Part shown: positions 20,475 to 30,995 of the stretch, one piece after another
How the letters are laid out: each line of letters opens with the position of its first letter
How positions within the stretch are numbered: the first letter of the stretch is position 1
Assembly: GCA_011391635.1 (NCBI GenBank)
Contig: JAABQD010000001.1
Span: forward strand, 1-64,000
Source: Sulfurimonas sp.
GTDB lineage: Bacteria > Campylobacterota > Campylobacteria > Campylobacterales > Sulfurimonadaceae
DNA length: 64,000 nucleotides
Direction of reading: 5' to 3'
Translations under genes and position numbers: made by a program
Notes under the pieces: model-generated
What the model saw: the letters and a program-made list of their open reading frames with translations, nothing else
Databases searched by the model: none
What the model was told of the DNA's origin: nothing

Positions 20475-21569
20475 TTATTTTTCTGTCGTAGAAGTTCTTT
20501 GTTTTGCATCTTTCATGTCAACCCAAATATTTGGAGTTGAGCCACCAGGTGTTAAGAAAATTTTAGCATCTTTGTTTTCTCTGAGTGCATCATTAAACTT
20601 GCCTTGCACTTGCATCTGCTCTAACTGTAAGAGTTCAGAAGTCAAAGATTTTGAAATCAAATAGTTTGCTTTTGATTTTGCATCTGCTTCTATAGTCACA
20701 GCATCCGCAATACCTTGAGCTTCAATTCTAGCTTTTTGAGCCATACCCTCAGCCTCTGCAGCTCTTTGCAATGCTTCTTGTTTTGCTCTTTGTACCTCTT
20801 GTTCTGCTTTTTGAACTTGTTGTTTTGCTATTTGAACACTCTCAATTTGCTCTTTTACTTTTGTAGGTAATACAATTTCTCTGAGTTGTACAGATTGGAG
20901 TTCCGCAGGTGCATTTTGGAGTCCAGCAACACTATCTCTCACTCCAGCTTCAATCGCAACTGCAATTGTATTTCTCTGTTCTGGAAGTAATTCAGCATCA
21001 TATTTACCAACAACATTACGCACAACATCTCTCACAACTGGATTGATAATTTTATCTTCCCAGCTAAAGCCCCAATTAGAAATCGTTTGAGCTGCAAACT
21101 GAGAGTTCAATCTATACTGAACCGTAAGTTCAATTAAAACAGGAAGACCTCTTTTATCAAGAACAGTAATTGCAGGTTTTACAGCTATTCCAGCTGCTGC
21201 TCCTGTACCCACTTCAGTTTGTGCTGCATAATTAATAATACGGACTTTTGTATCTACAACATACACTTTTTGAATAATTGGCATAATAAAATGAAGCCCT
21301 GGAAGAAGTGCTTGGTCTTGGTATTTACCATTTGTACTTAAAATTCCTCTCTCACCCTCTTCGATTATCGTAAAAGGTTTTGATAAAAGCAAAAGTGCAA
21401 CCACTGCAACAATAAAATAAACAATACCCGCTTTAGCTCCACCAAAATTTAAATCTATCTTTGGCATTTGTGGCATGTTATTACCACCACCTGAACCACC
21501 TGTAGATTTTTTTTCAAATCCACTCTCACTTTTTTTCTTGTTAAAATAGTCGTTCATATCTGACGCCAT
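20475..21569 (-). CDS. Prohibitin/SPFH family membrane protein
   Basis: N-terminal TM, SPFH domain, Gln/Ala/Glu-rich coiled coil. Confidence 0.9.
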   Translation of the reverse strand: MASDMNDYFNKKKSESGFEKKSTGGSGGGNNMPQMPKIDLNFGGAKAGIVYFIVAVVALLLLSKPFTIIEEGERGILSTNGKYQDQALLPGLHFIMPIIQKVYVVDTKVRIINYAAQTEVGTGAAAGIAVKPAITVLDKRGLPVLIELTVQYRLNSQFAAQTISNWGFSWEDKIINPVVRDVVRNVVGKYDAELLPEQRNTIAVAIEAGVRDSVAGLQNAPAELQSVQLREIVLPTKVKEQIESVQIAKQQVQKAEQEVQRAKQEALQRAAEAEGMAQKARIEAQGIADAVTIEADAKSKANYLISKSLTSELLQLEQMQVQGKFNDALRENKDAKIFLTPGGSTPNIWVDMKDAKQRTSTTEK

Positions 21570-21604
21570 GTATATCCTTTAATTCTATAAAATTCTTCTT
21601 TTGC

Positions 21605-22537
21605 TTAATTTACATAAGTCAAATAGTGTTCATACTCTTTATTGCGTCCAAAAACGATATCAAAATAGAGTGCTTGCAGTTTTTCTGTCATTGCACCACG
21701 CGAACCACACCCGATTTCTCGTGCATCTACGATACGAACCGGAGTAATTTCTGCTGCCGTTCCTGTTAAAAATGCCTCATCCGCGATATAGACTTCTTCT
21801 CTTGTAATACGGCGACGCTCAACAGTGATACCAAGATTTTCAGCCATCTCTATGACTGTTTTTTGTGTGATAGACTCTAAAGAGTTATCATTTGGAGGTG
21901 TGATAAGTTTGCCATTTTTCACCATGAAAAAACTCGCTCCACTTGCTTCTGCCACATAACCTTGGTCATCAAGTAAAAGTGCTTCATCATATCCGCAATC
22001 TATCGCTTCATACTTTGCCATTTGAGAGTTCAAATAGTTTGCTGTTGCTTTCGCTTTACCCATATTCGAAGTGTTTGCAGGGCGTGTCATCGAAACAATT
22101 TTGAGTTTAATGCCCTTTTTCATTCCCTCTTCTCCAAGATATGCACCCCACTCCCAAGCAGCCACAACCGTCTCAACTGGAGCACCTTTATGGTACACGC
22201 CCATAACGCCATAACCCAAAAATGCCAAAGGACGTAAATAGACATTATCCCCTTGGAACTCATTTTTTCTAACGAGTTCAATTTGAGCAGCATTGAGTTC
22301 TTCAACACTGTATGGAATATCCATAAGAGTCATTTTTGCAGACTCTTTGAGTCTTACAGTGTGGTCATTAAGACGAAAAATCGCATACCCTTTTGCAGTT
22401 TTATATGCTTTTGTTCCTTCGATAACACCATTTCCATAGTGTAGTGTGTGTGAGAGTACATGTGTTTGAGCATCAAACCAATTCTTAAACTCGCCATTCA
22501 TCCAAATATATTTCGCAGCATCCATAAAAATCTCCAA
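21605..22537 (-). CDS. ilvE: Branched-chain amino acid aminotransferase
   Basis: HYGNGVIEGTKAY, YDEALLLDDQGYVAEASGASFFMV, EAFLTGTAAEITPV. Confidence 0.94.
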   Translation of the reverse strand: MEIFMDAAKYIWMNGEFKNWFDAQTHVLSHTLHYGNGVIEGTKAYKTAKGYAIFRLNDHTVRLKESAKMTLMDIPYSVEELNAAQIELVRKNEFQGDNVYLRPLAFLGYGVMGVYHKGAPVETVVAAWEWGAYLGEEGMKKGIKLKIVSMTRPANTSNMGKAKATANYLNSQMAKYEAIDCGYDEALLLDDQGYVAEASGASFFMVKNGKLITPPNDNSLESITQKTVIEMAENLGITVERRRITREEVYIADEAFLTGTAAEITPVRIVDAREIGCGSRGAMTEKLQALYFDIVFGRNKEYEHYLTYVN

Positions 22538-22697
22538 CCATTTATTGCATTTATAAAGTTGGGCATTTTATCTAAATTGATGTTTATAATGCATTAATAA
22601 ACACTCTTTTTAAAGCTTAAATTATTTTTTTTGTATTCGTTCTTAAGTAAAATTATATATAATTCATATCTTTGATTTTTAGGTAAAAGGATACAAC

Positions 22698-23867
22698 TTG
22701 ACACAAAGCTATGCAAGATACGAAGATATTGATAAAGACGAGCTTCAAGCAGATATAGAAAAAATAAAGGAGACCATTGGTACTCCAACCGAGGAAGATT
22801 TTAAACATCTTCTCAAATTAGAGCGATGGGGACGCACTTCTACTGGTCTTGGGTTTTTAATTCTTGTGTTGCTTAATTATTTTGAATTTGCACATGCCGA
22901 AATATCTTCACTTATGTTTTGGAGCATTGCTCTGGTCTCTGCCACACTCATAGGTGTTGGAAATGTTTCAAGATGGGCAAACACGACACACCCCATTCTC
23001 CATGGAGCGTACGACAAAGTTCCAAATATCCCTTACAAATACACAAAAGCTGGTTACTCAAGAGGAATCAATAGATATTTTCATTGGCTCGATTGGATTA
23101 AACCTGAGGCTTGGGAATATGAACATAATATTATGCACCACTATCATTTGGGCGAAGAGGATGACCCAGATAATGTTGAGCGAAATCTTCAATGGCTCAT
23201 CCAGTCCAAAACACCGATGTGGCTGAGATATCTTTTTGTTTACGCTTTTGCAGGAACTTGGAAATTTACATACTATGCCCCAAACACACTCCGCATACTT
23301 GAAAATAAAGAGCGACGCAAGAAAAAAGAGGAAGAGATACAAGATTACGCGTGGAGTCCTTTTAGTAAAAATGGTCTTGAACTGTGGAAAAATTACTACA
23401 TGCCTTACACAATTGTTAAGTTTGTTCTTATTCCATTTCTCTTTTTCCCTTTTGGTATGGAAGCAGTGTTCAATACATTTATTATTTTTGTCATGGCGGA
23501 ATACATAGCAAATCTTCACTCATTTTTAGTGATTGTACCAAATCACTCTGCTGAAGATATCTATATGTTTAACGAGCCTCATAAAAGTCAGGGTGAGTTT
23601 TATCTCAGACAGATTATGGGAAGCGTAAATTACAACACAGGTTCAGACCTTATAGATTTTGCACATGGCTGGTTAAACTACCAAGTAGAGCACCACCTTT
23701 TTCCAAACTTGCCACTTTCTCAGTACCAAAAAATGCAACCAATTGTAAAAGAGGTTTGTAAAAAACATAACTTAGAATACCGTCAAGAAAGTGTTTTTAA
23801 AAGAGCATACATGACTATAGAACTTATGGTAGGGAATGCAAAACTTCTTCGAGTAGATGGGATTTAA
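22698..23867 (+). CDS. Fatty acid desaturase family protein
   Basis: Histidine boxes HNIMHHYHLG and QVEHHLFPNLP, several TMs; TTG start. Confidence 0.9.
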   Translation: MTQSYARYEDIDKDELQADIEKIKETIGTPTEEDFKHLLKLERWGRTSTGLGFLILVLLNYFEFAHAEISSLMFWSIALVSATLIGVGNVSRWANTTHPILHGAYDKVPNIPYKYTKAGYSRGINRYFHWLDWIKPEAWEYEHNIMHHYHLGEEDDPDNVERNLQWLIQSKTPMWLRYLFVYAFAGTWKFTYYAPNTLRILENKERRKKKEEEIQDYAWSPFSKNGLELWKNYYMPYTIVKFVLIPFLFFPFGMEAVFNTFIIFVMAEYIANLHSFLVIVPNHSAEDIYMFNEPHKSQGEFYLRQIMGSVNYNTGSDLIDFAHGWLNYQVEHHLFPNLPLSQYQKMQPIVKEVCKKHNLEYRQESVFKRAYMTIELMVGNAKLLRVDGI

Positions 23868-23900
23868 CTCCCTCTACACTCTCTTAAACTTCTCTCACTT

Positions 23901-24172
23901 CCACATGCCAAAACGTTTCAATTTCCACATGCAAAACTCTACTCACTACAAACTTAAATTCCATCGTTCTCAATGCCCTCATTGGGAATGCATACATCAA
24001 TAACAACGCACACAAAAACAATTAACAAACACTCCCACACTGGAGCTTAGGAGCGAGAAAAAACTTTATTCACTATTAAATTTCAAGGAAAGAAACTGTA
24101 TAAAAATGTTTTTATTTTTTGTAATTCTGCAATCATCTTGGCATGTGGAAATTGAAAAGCTTTGGCATGTGG
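23901..24172. repeat. Composite intergenic element: about 32-bp imperfect inverted repeats flanking REP-like hairpins
   Basis: 23901-23932 ccacatgccaaaacgtttcaatttccacatgc is nearly the reverse complement of 24140-24172; interior hairpin 23967-23988. Confidence 0.8.
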
Positions 24173-24190
24173 ATATTATAGGAGTGCAAA

Positions 24191-24214
24191 TATAAAGCCT
24201 AAAGAGGCTTTATA
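24191..24214. terminator. Hairpin terminator candidate
   Basis: TATAAAGCCT aaag AGGCTTTATA, perfect 10-bp stem between convergent genes. Confidence 0.6.
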
Positions 24215-24260
24215 TAAACAGGGGAATGAATGAATTTTAAACTTTTAGACTTCTAACTTT

Positions 24261-24288
24261 ATGCTCAATCACATAGAGAATTGAGCAT
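24261..24288 (-). terminator. Hairpin downstream of the porin gene
   Basis: ATGCTCAAT ... ATTGAGCAT, 9-bp stem. Confidence 0.5.
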
Positions 24289-24311
24289 ATTTTCAACTTA
24301 TTTCGTGTTGC

Positions 24312-25631
24312 TTACCATTTTACTTCAGTAGTTAACATGTAAACATTTTTAGAGTGACCTGTATCAGAACCATCAGCATATGTAGCTGATTTAGCAACTG
24401 TATACTGTTCATCAATGAATTTACCTGAACCGATGAAAGTTACATTTTTATTAAGTTTATACGCTAAACCTGCGATTGTTTTCTTACCTTTTACGCTTGA
24501 ACTCATATCTGAACCATTTACTAAACTATCATCCATTGTGTAGTTATCGTATCTTCCAATAATTGTCCAATCTTTGAATGGACGAATCTCACCATTGACT
24601 GAGAAACCTGTGTAATCTCTATTACCCCAATCTGTTACTGCACCATCTTGAGCATCATCTGTTGCTTTGAAATATTGTGCTGCTACTAAGAATAACGGTT
24701 GATTATAAACAGTATGAAGACCATAAAACTTACGGTCATACTCGCCTTTTAATGCACTTGTACTTACTTGATCTAATGCTGCTTTATCATCTTTGTGGTT
24801 TTTAGACATTAAACCATAAGTTGAAACATGTAAATAAGTATCTTTTGAAAGATCATTTTTACCAACTTTTGTGCCATCACCCAAGATGTGACCTGTTAAA
24901 CGCCACTCAAGAGATACATCTCCACTGTTTTCTTGGTTTGCTGCTTCTTTATCTGCATGGTAACCTTCACCATTAAACATACCAACTTCAGAACTGAAGT
25001 ATTGAGTTTTAGTTTTGAGGTTAAATCCTAAATCCGCAGAGTTTACAAGATCTACACCAGCTTCTGTTGCAGTTCCTTTTTCTTCAAGGAAAACTTTATT
25101 AAATGAACGGTAGAACCAACCATTATGTTCTTCATAGTCAATCCATGGACGGTGAACGATACCGATTTCTACACCCGTTGCTGGAAGCACTTTATCCATA
25201 TAAAGGTATGCATATTTTATGAAAGCATTTGCATAACTTGTATCAGAAGCAAGTTCTTTTGTTGCATCCAATGTTACACGAAAGTAATCTTTCTCATTCA
25301 TAAATGCTTTTACTTGTACATAGTTTCGACGCATCTCAAAACCTGTTGAAGTTGCCGCATATTTTGATTGATCTCCACCATTTGCTAAAGTTTGTGTTGT
25401 ATCAGTTGTAGGAGTAGCCGATGTTAAACCAAAATAGTGTGTACCACTAAATTCAAGTTTTGGTACTTTTGAAAATACTGAAGACTCTTTACTCACAACT
25501 TCTGTACGACCTTCAGCAGGTGTAGTAAATACTTGACCATTTTTGTCAGAGTATAACTTTACATCACTTGCAGATGTAGCAACTGTACCGATTGTTAAAG
25601 CAGCTAAAGCTGATAAAACGATTTTATTCAT
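24312..25631 (-). CDS. Outer membrane porin
   Basis: Signal peptide, beta-barrel composition, final W; long untranslated upstream region. Confidence 0.8.
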   Translation of the reverse strand: MNKIVLSALAALTIGTVATSASDVKLYSDKNGQVFTTPAEGRTEVVSKESSVFSKVPKLEFSGTHYFGLTSATPTTDTTQTLANGGDQSKYAATSTGFEMRRNYVQVKAFMNEKDYFRVTLDATKELASDTSYANAFIKYAYLYMDKVLPATGVEIGIVHRPWIDYEEHNGWFYRSFNKVFLEEKGTATEAGVDLVNSADLGFNLKTKTQYFSSEVGMFNGEGYHADKEAANQENSGDVSLEWRLTGHILGDGTKVGKNDLSKDTYLHVSTYGLMSKNHKDDKAALDQVSTSALKGEYDRKFYGLHTVYNQPLFLVAAQYFKATDDAQDGAVTDWGNRDYTGFSVNGEIRPFKDWTIIGRYDNYTMDDSLVNGSDMSSSVKGKKTIAGLAYKLNKNVTFIGSGKFIDEQYTVAKSATYADGSDTGHSKNVYMLTTEVKW

Positions 25632-25880
25632 TTTTGATTTCCTTGTTTTGTTTGGCGAAAGTATAAGGGAGTTCGATTACAAGAAGATTACATTCAAGTA
25701 GCAAAAAAAGCTCTTTTTTGTTCTATTTATTATTCATTACTCTTTCTATGATTACGGATATTTCATCACTATAACTTTACGAAACAATATTACAAGATGG
25801 TTATTTTTTAATCACTATAAATTAATTTATTGAAAAAAAATCAGCTATACTAATGTGAGATTTAATTTAGGAGAAAATAA

Positions 25881-27311
25881 ATGGGAAAATTTGTTAACAG
25901 CGTAGAAGAGTTCTTTACTTTTTGTGAAGACAATGATGTTCAGTTTGTAGATCTTCGTTTTACAGACATTAAAGGTACATGGCACCATGTTACATACCGT
26001 ATGAGTGCTGTAAATGCTGGGAACTTAGAAGGTGGTTTTCCATTTGATGGCTCTTCAATCGATGCATGGCAACCAATCAACAAATCGGATATGCTTTTAA
26101 AAGCAGATGCAACAACTGCTTTTATGGATCCTTTTACTGCTGATCCAACTGTTATCTTATTTTGTGATGTTTATGACATTTACAAAAATCAAGCATATGA
26201 AAGATGCCCTCGTTCAATCGCTAAAGCAGCACTTAAACATGCTGAATCTTTAGGTATTGCTGATGCTGCATACTTTGGTCCTGAAAATGAATTTTTTGTT
26301 TTTGACAATGTAACATTTATTGATAATATCAATGAAGCAGGATATAAAGTAGATACAGAAGAGGGTGGATGGAATTCAAACACTAACTATCCTGATTCAT
26401 ACAACAATGGTCACCGTCCAGGAACAAAGGGTGGTTACTTCCCAGTAGCTCCAACTGATTCTGGTGTAGATATGAGAGCTGAGATGATGCAAATTTTAGA
26501 GCAAGTTGGTCTTGAAGTTGTTCTTGGTCACCACGAAGTTGCTCAAGGGCAACATGAAATCGGTATCGTTTTCTCTGACATCATTGGTGCAGCAGACAAT
26601 GTTCAGAAATACAAGTATGTTGTAAAAATGGTAGCTCACCTCAATGGTAAAACTGCTACATTTATGCCTAAACCAATGTTTGGTGATAATGGTAACGGTA
26701 TGCATGTACACCAATCACTATGGAAAGATGGTAAAAACCTTTTCTACAAACAAGGAAATTATGCAAACATTTCTGAAATGGGTCTTCACTATGTTGGCGG
26801 TATTTTTAAACACGCAAGAGCTGTTGCAGCGTTTACAAATCCTACAACAAACTCATACAAAAGATTACTTCCTGGGTTTGAAGCACCAAGCGTTCTAACT
26901 TACTCTATGCAAAACCGTTCAGCATCTTGCCGTATTCCTTATGGTGCTGGTGAAAAAGCTACAAGAATTGAGATGAGATTCCCAGATTCTACTGCTTGTC
27001 CTTACCTTGCATTTGCTACTATGATGATGGCTGGACTTGATGGTATTATCAACAAAGAGATTCCAATTGGTCCAATGGATGAAGATTTATATGAATTATC
27101 ACTTGATGAAATTCGTGAAAAAGGTATTCCTCAAATGCCTCACACACTTCGTGGTTCACTAGAAGCACTTGTGCGTGATAATGCCTTCTTAAAACCTGTA
27201 TTTACTGATGAATTCCTAGAGTCATACAGACACTACAGATTTGAGAGAGATGTATGGCCAGATGAAGGTCGTCCAACTGCATACGAGTTTAAAACTACTT
27301 ACCAGTGCTAA
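25881..27311 (+). CDS. glnA: Glutamine synthetase type I
   Basis: [44 protein letters not shown]. Confidence 0.97.
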   Translation: MGKFVNSVEEFFTFCEDNDVQFVDLRFTDIKGTWHHVTYRMSAVNAGNLEGGFPFDGSSIDAWQPINKSDMLLKADATTAFMDPFTADPTVILFCDVYDIYKNQAYERCPRSIAKAALKHAESLGIADAAYFGPENEFFVFDNVTFIDNINEAGYKVDTEEGGWNSNTNYPDSYNNGHRPGTKGGYFPVAPTDSGVDMRAEMMQILEQVGLEVVLGHHEVAQGQHEIGIVFSDIIGAADNVQKYKYVVKMVAHLNGKTATFMPKPMFGDNGNGMHVHQSLWKDGKNLFYKQGNYANISEMGLHYVGGIFKHARAVAAFTNPTTNSYKRLLPGFEAPSVLTYSMQNRSASCRIPYGAGEKATRIEMRFPDSTACPYLAFATMMMAGLDGIINKEIPIGPMDEDLYELSLDEIREKGIPQMPHTLRGSLEALVRDNAFLKPVFTDEFLESYRHYRFERDVWPDEGRPTAYEFKTTYQC

Positions 27312-27326
27312 TCTTTTTATAACTTA

Positions 27327-27352
27327 TTTTTCCCGCTTGTTTGCGGGAAAAA
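27327..27352 (+). terminator. glnA terminator hairpin
   Basis: TTTTTCCCGC ttgttt GCGGGAAAAA. Confidence 0.8.
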
Positions 27353-27454
27353 TCAACTCTTCACAATTTCCACATGCCACAATTTTTTAAATACCACTTT
27401 TTTCGCTATAATAATTTGAACTATCTATAATCTAACTAAGAGATGATATAAGAG

Positions 27455-28360
27455 ATGCCACAAAAAATCATAGATGAAACTATTGAACTCTCTCAAAATA
27501 GTAGTAAAGAATTACAAGAGCATATCCTCTCCCTTATCGATTTATACAACGAACAAAAAAAACTCAACGAAAAACTAAGCAAAGAGAATAACTTTTTTTT
27601 AAAAACTTTAGATAAAAGAAATACTCTTATTCACTCACAAGACACAAAAAAAGACAAACTTATAGAACAGCAATCCAGACTCGCTGCGATGGGTGAGATG
27701 ATAGATTCTATAGCTCATCAATGGAGACAGCCTCTCAACGCTATTAGTTTAGCTATGGAGATACTCCAAGATGATTACAATACGAAAGGCTCTATTACAA
27801 AAGAGCATATGCAAGAAGCGAATGAGACAGTAAGCCTACAAATAGAACACATGATAAGCACACTCCATGAATTTAGAAATTTTTTGAGACCTTCTACAAA
27901 AAATGAAAATTTTTCTCTAAGTAGTGTAGTTGAAAATGTTCAAGTATTGATGAAAGATGAACTTATCTCTCAAAATATCAATCTCACAATAGAAATCGAT
28001 GATACAATCAAAATCCATGGCAATAAAAATGAATTCAAACATCTCTTTATCAATCTCATCAATAATGCAATCGATGCCTTTAATGAAAAAGAGATAAAAA
28101 AAAGAGATATCTCTATTCGATGCTACAAAAAAGCCAATCGCATAGTAATAGAAATAGAGGATAATGCAGGTGGCGTTCCTGAGAGTGTCATTAGCACTCT
28201 CTTTGATGCCAATGTAACTACAAAGAAAAATGGCAAAGGAACAGGTATCGGTCTTTATATGAGTGCTAAAATTGTCAAGAAAAACAGTGGCACAATCGAA
28301 GTACACAACTCTGATATGGGTGCTTTTTTTACAATAGTCTTACAACACGCAACTATTTAA
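27455..28360 (+). CDS. Cytoplasmic sensor histidine kinase
   Basis: Coiled-coil N-terminus, IAHQWRQPLNAIS H-box, NAIDAF, DNAGGVP, GTGIGLYMSAKIV. Confidence 0.9.
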   Translation: MPQKIIDETIELSQNSSKELQEHILSLIDLYNEQKKLNEKLSKENNFFLKTLDKRNTLIHSQDTKKDKLIEQQSRLAAMGEMIDSIAHQWRQPLNAISLAMEILQDDYNTKGSITKEHMQEANETVSLQIEHMISTLHEFRNFLRPSTKNENFSLSSVVENVQVLMKDELISQNINLTIEIDDTIKIHGNKNEFKHLFINLINNAIDAFNEKEIKKRDISIRCYKKANRIVIEIEDNAGGVPESVISTLFDANVTTKKNGKGTGIGLYMSAKIVKKNSGTIEVHNSDMGAFFTIVLQHATI

Positions 28361-28458
28361 TAATCAAAATCATTTCTGTAATTTTAAATTTGATATAATT
28401 CCATTTATGATAGGTATGTAAGAGTGCTCTATCAAATTTCAAGTTTAAAGGATTCACT

Positions 28459-30117
28459 ATGAATCAATCAATCCAAGGTAAATATAAGCCTTACCCTCAA
28501 ATAGATTTGCCAAACCGTGTTTGGCCAACAAAAACAATAACACATGCTCCAGCATGGTGTAGTGTTGATTTAAGAGATGGAAATCAAGCTCTTATCAACC
28601 CTATGAATATGGAAAAAAAACTTGAACTTTTTGCACTCTTACTCAAACTAGGTTTTAAAGAGATAGAGGTTGGATTTCCATCCGCTTCAAAAGTAGAATT
28701 TGATTTCTTGCGTCGCCTTGTCGATGATAAGCTTATTCCAGATGATGTAACGATTCAAGTTTTGGTTCAAGCGAGAGAGCATCTTATCGCAAAAACATTT
28801 GAAGCACTCCAAGGTGTTAAAAAAGCAACTGTTCATTTATACAACTCAACCTCAGTGGCACAAAGAAAAATAGTTTTTGGTATGTCCAAAGAAGAGATTA
28901 TCACTCTTGCACTCGAAGGTGTCGATTTGGTCAAAAAGTATGAAAAAGGGCATGAAGGGGAAATTTTCTTAGAGTATTCACCGGAGAGTTTTACAGGAAC
29001 TGAACTTGAATTTGCAGTACAAATTTCTAATGCGGTTACTGCAAGATGGGGGATTTCATCCGAAAGAAAGGTCATTATCAATTTACCAGCAACAGTAGAG
29101 ATGGCGACACCCAATGTTTATGCAGACCAGATAGAGTGGATGGCAAGACACTTAGACAACCGTGAAAATGTTATCATCTCTACACATACGCATAATGATA
29201 GAGGGACTTCAATTGCAGCTACTGAGTTGGCTCTTTTAGCAGGAGCAGACAGAGTGGAGGGAACGCTTTTAAGTAACGGAGAGAGAACAGGAAATGTGGA
29301 CATCATCACACTCGCACTCAACATGACGACGCAAGGTGTGGATTCCAAACTAAACTTTACAGATATAAACGAAGTTTTAGAGATTGTTGAGAGATGTACA
29401 GAGTTGCCAACGCACCCTCGCCATCCTTATGTTGGCGAATTGGTTTACACAGCATTTTCAGGTTCACATCAAGATGCTATCAACAAAGGTCTTGCATACC
29501 AAAAAAACAAAGAGGATAATTTTTGGGAAGTTCCCTATTTACCAATTGATCCTACTGATTTGGGACGCACTTATGAGAGTATTATTCGTATCAACTCACA
29601 ATCAGGAAAAGGTGGAGTTGCTTATATTTTGGAGAAAAATTATGGATATCAGTTGCCAAAAACTATGCATCCAGAAATTGGTCGTGCAGTTCAAGCTGTA
29701 ACAGATGAAAAAGGACGAGAGTTAGAAGCTGGAGAAATTTTAAAAATATTTGAAGAGAACTACTTCAATATGCAAAAACATCTCTCTTTGATTGATATTA
29801 CACTTTCTTCTGGCAAAAAAATCTCTACTTGTACTTTGATTTATGAGTACAACGGTAAAACAATTACAGCCAATGGAGAGGGAAATGGTCCAATCGATGC
29901 TTGTAAAAATGCACTTATGAAAGATTACAAAAACGAGTTTACAATTAACTCCTATTTTGAACACTCTCGCGGTGACAAAAGCTCAGCAGAAGCTGTAGCT
30001 TATATCGAAATTCAAAGCAAAAATATACTCTCTTGCTTTGGTGTAGGCATAGATAACGATATTACAACAGCTTCTATAAAAGCTCTCTTTTCTGCATTAA
30101 ACAGAACTTTTCACTAA
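28459..30117 (+). CDS. leuA: 2-isopropylmalate synthase
   Basis: WCSVDLRDGNQALINPM, STHTHNDRGTSIAATELALLAGADRVEGTLLSNGERTGN. Confidence 0.95.
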   Translation: MNQSIQGKYKPYPQIDLPNRVWPTKTITHAPAWCSVDLRDGNQALINPMNMEKKLELFALLLKLGFKEIEVGFPSASKVEFDFLRRLVDDKLIPDDVTIQVLVQAREHLIAKTFEALQGVKKATVHLYNSTSVAQRKIVFGMSKEEIITLALEGVDLVKKYEKGHEGEIFLEYSPESFTGTELEFAVQISNAVTARWGISSERKVIINLPATVEMATPNVYADQIEWMARHLDNRENVIISTHTHNDRGTSIAATELALLAGADRVEGTLLSNGERTGNVDIITLALNMTTQGVDSKLNFTDINEVLEIVERCTELPTHPRHPYVGELVYTAFSGSHQDAINKGLAYQKNKEDNFWEVPYLPIDPTDLGRTYESIIRINSQSGKGGVAYILEKNYGYQLPKTMHPEIGRAVQAVTDEKGRELEAGEILKIFEENYFNMQKHLSLIDITLSSGKKISTCTLIYEYNGKTITANGEGNGPIDACKNALMKDYKNEFTINSYFEHSRGDKSSAEAVAYIEIQSKNILSCFGVGIDNDITTASIKALFSALNRTFH

Positions 30118-30124
30118 AAATTTA

Positions 30125-30151
30125 GGCAAAAGGAACTTTTCTCCTTTTGCC
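30125..30151 (+). terminator. Hairpin downstream of leuA
   Basis: GGCAAAAGGA ... TCCTTTTGCC, 10-bp stem. Confidence 0.65.
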
Positions 30152-30298
30152 TTCAAAAATAACACCGTAAATATTTATATAATGTTATTATTTGTTTCTT
30201 TTTCAAGCATACTTTTAAGATTGTTTTTAGCAAAAATGATTTGAATTATTAGTATAATTTCACTCCAAATATTGAAATAAAGTTTATAGAGGTAAAAA

Positions 30299-30541
30299 AT
30301 GACACTTCAAGACCTTCGATTTGCACTTGAATTAGGGTGTGTAATGGATCAAGATATTGAATATTTAGTTGAGTTTAGTAAAAAAAATGGCATAGATGTT
30401 ACGACTATGGACGATGAACTCGTAAAACTAGGATATGATAGAATACTTGAAAGCCAACTTGAAGATTATGATGATGACGAAGATGAAGATTATGGATATG
30501 TTGAAAAATTTCGACACAAATCCAAATTCTATGAGGATTAA
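30299..30541 (+). CDS. Small acidic hypothetical protein
   Basis: 80 aa, acidic tail; start codon preceded by AGAGG. Confidence 0.7.
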   Translation: MTLQDLRFALELGCVMDQDIEYLVEFSKKNGIDVTTMDDELVKLGYDRILESQLEDYDDDEDEDYGYVEKFRHKSKFYED

Positions 30542-30543
30542 AA

Positions 30544-30945
30544 TTGATATCAAATAAAAGTTTAGTTGCCAAATACTATGAAATGTGGAACTCCCATGAC
30601 TTGAATCAGGCAGACATTATTTTCAGCCCAGAGTTACGCTTTCGTGGTTCTATTGGCGTAGAAACTGTTGGGATAGAAGAATTTAAAGAGTATGCAAACA
30701 TAATTTTAACTGCTTTTCCAAATCTGTATCATGCGACTGAAATAGTCATAGGGGAAGGTTCTCAAGTTGCTGTGTATGTTACATATACTGCAACACACAA
30801 AGGCAAACTTCTTGAGTATGAAGCAACAAACAATAGAATTAACTATTCAGGTGCTTCATTTTTTACAATCAAAGATGAGAAAATAACAGATATAAAAGTT
30901 TTAGGCGATAGATACGCTCTTTACAACCAAATAAAGCCTCTTTAA
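30544..30945 (+). CDS. SnoaL/NTF2-like ester cyclase family protein
   Basis: YYEMWNSHDL, FPNLYHATEIVIGEGSQVAVYVTYTATHKG pattern; TTG start. Confidence 0.75.
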   Translation: MISNKSLVAKYYEMWNSHDLNQADIIFSPELRFRGSIGVETVGIEEFKEYANIILTAFPNLYHATEIVIGEGSQVAVYVTYTATHKGKLLEYEATNNRINYSGASFFTIKDEKITDIKVLGDRYALYNQIKPL

Positions 30946-30951
30946 CCTCTT

Positions 30952-30977
30952 AAGATGACACTTCTAAGTGTCATCTT
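30952..30977. terminator. Bidirectional terminator between convergent genes
   Basis: AAGATGACACTT ct AAGTGTCATCTT, perfect 12-bp stem. Confidence 0.8.
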
Positions 30978-30995
30978 CCTCTCTATTTATTAAAA

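Noticed and set aside
23058-23519. 153-aa minus-strand ORF opposite the desaturase
   Set aside because: Antisense to a clear desaturase gene, no coding signature.
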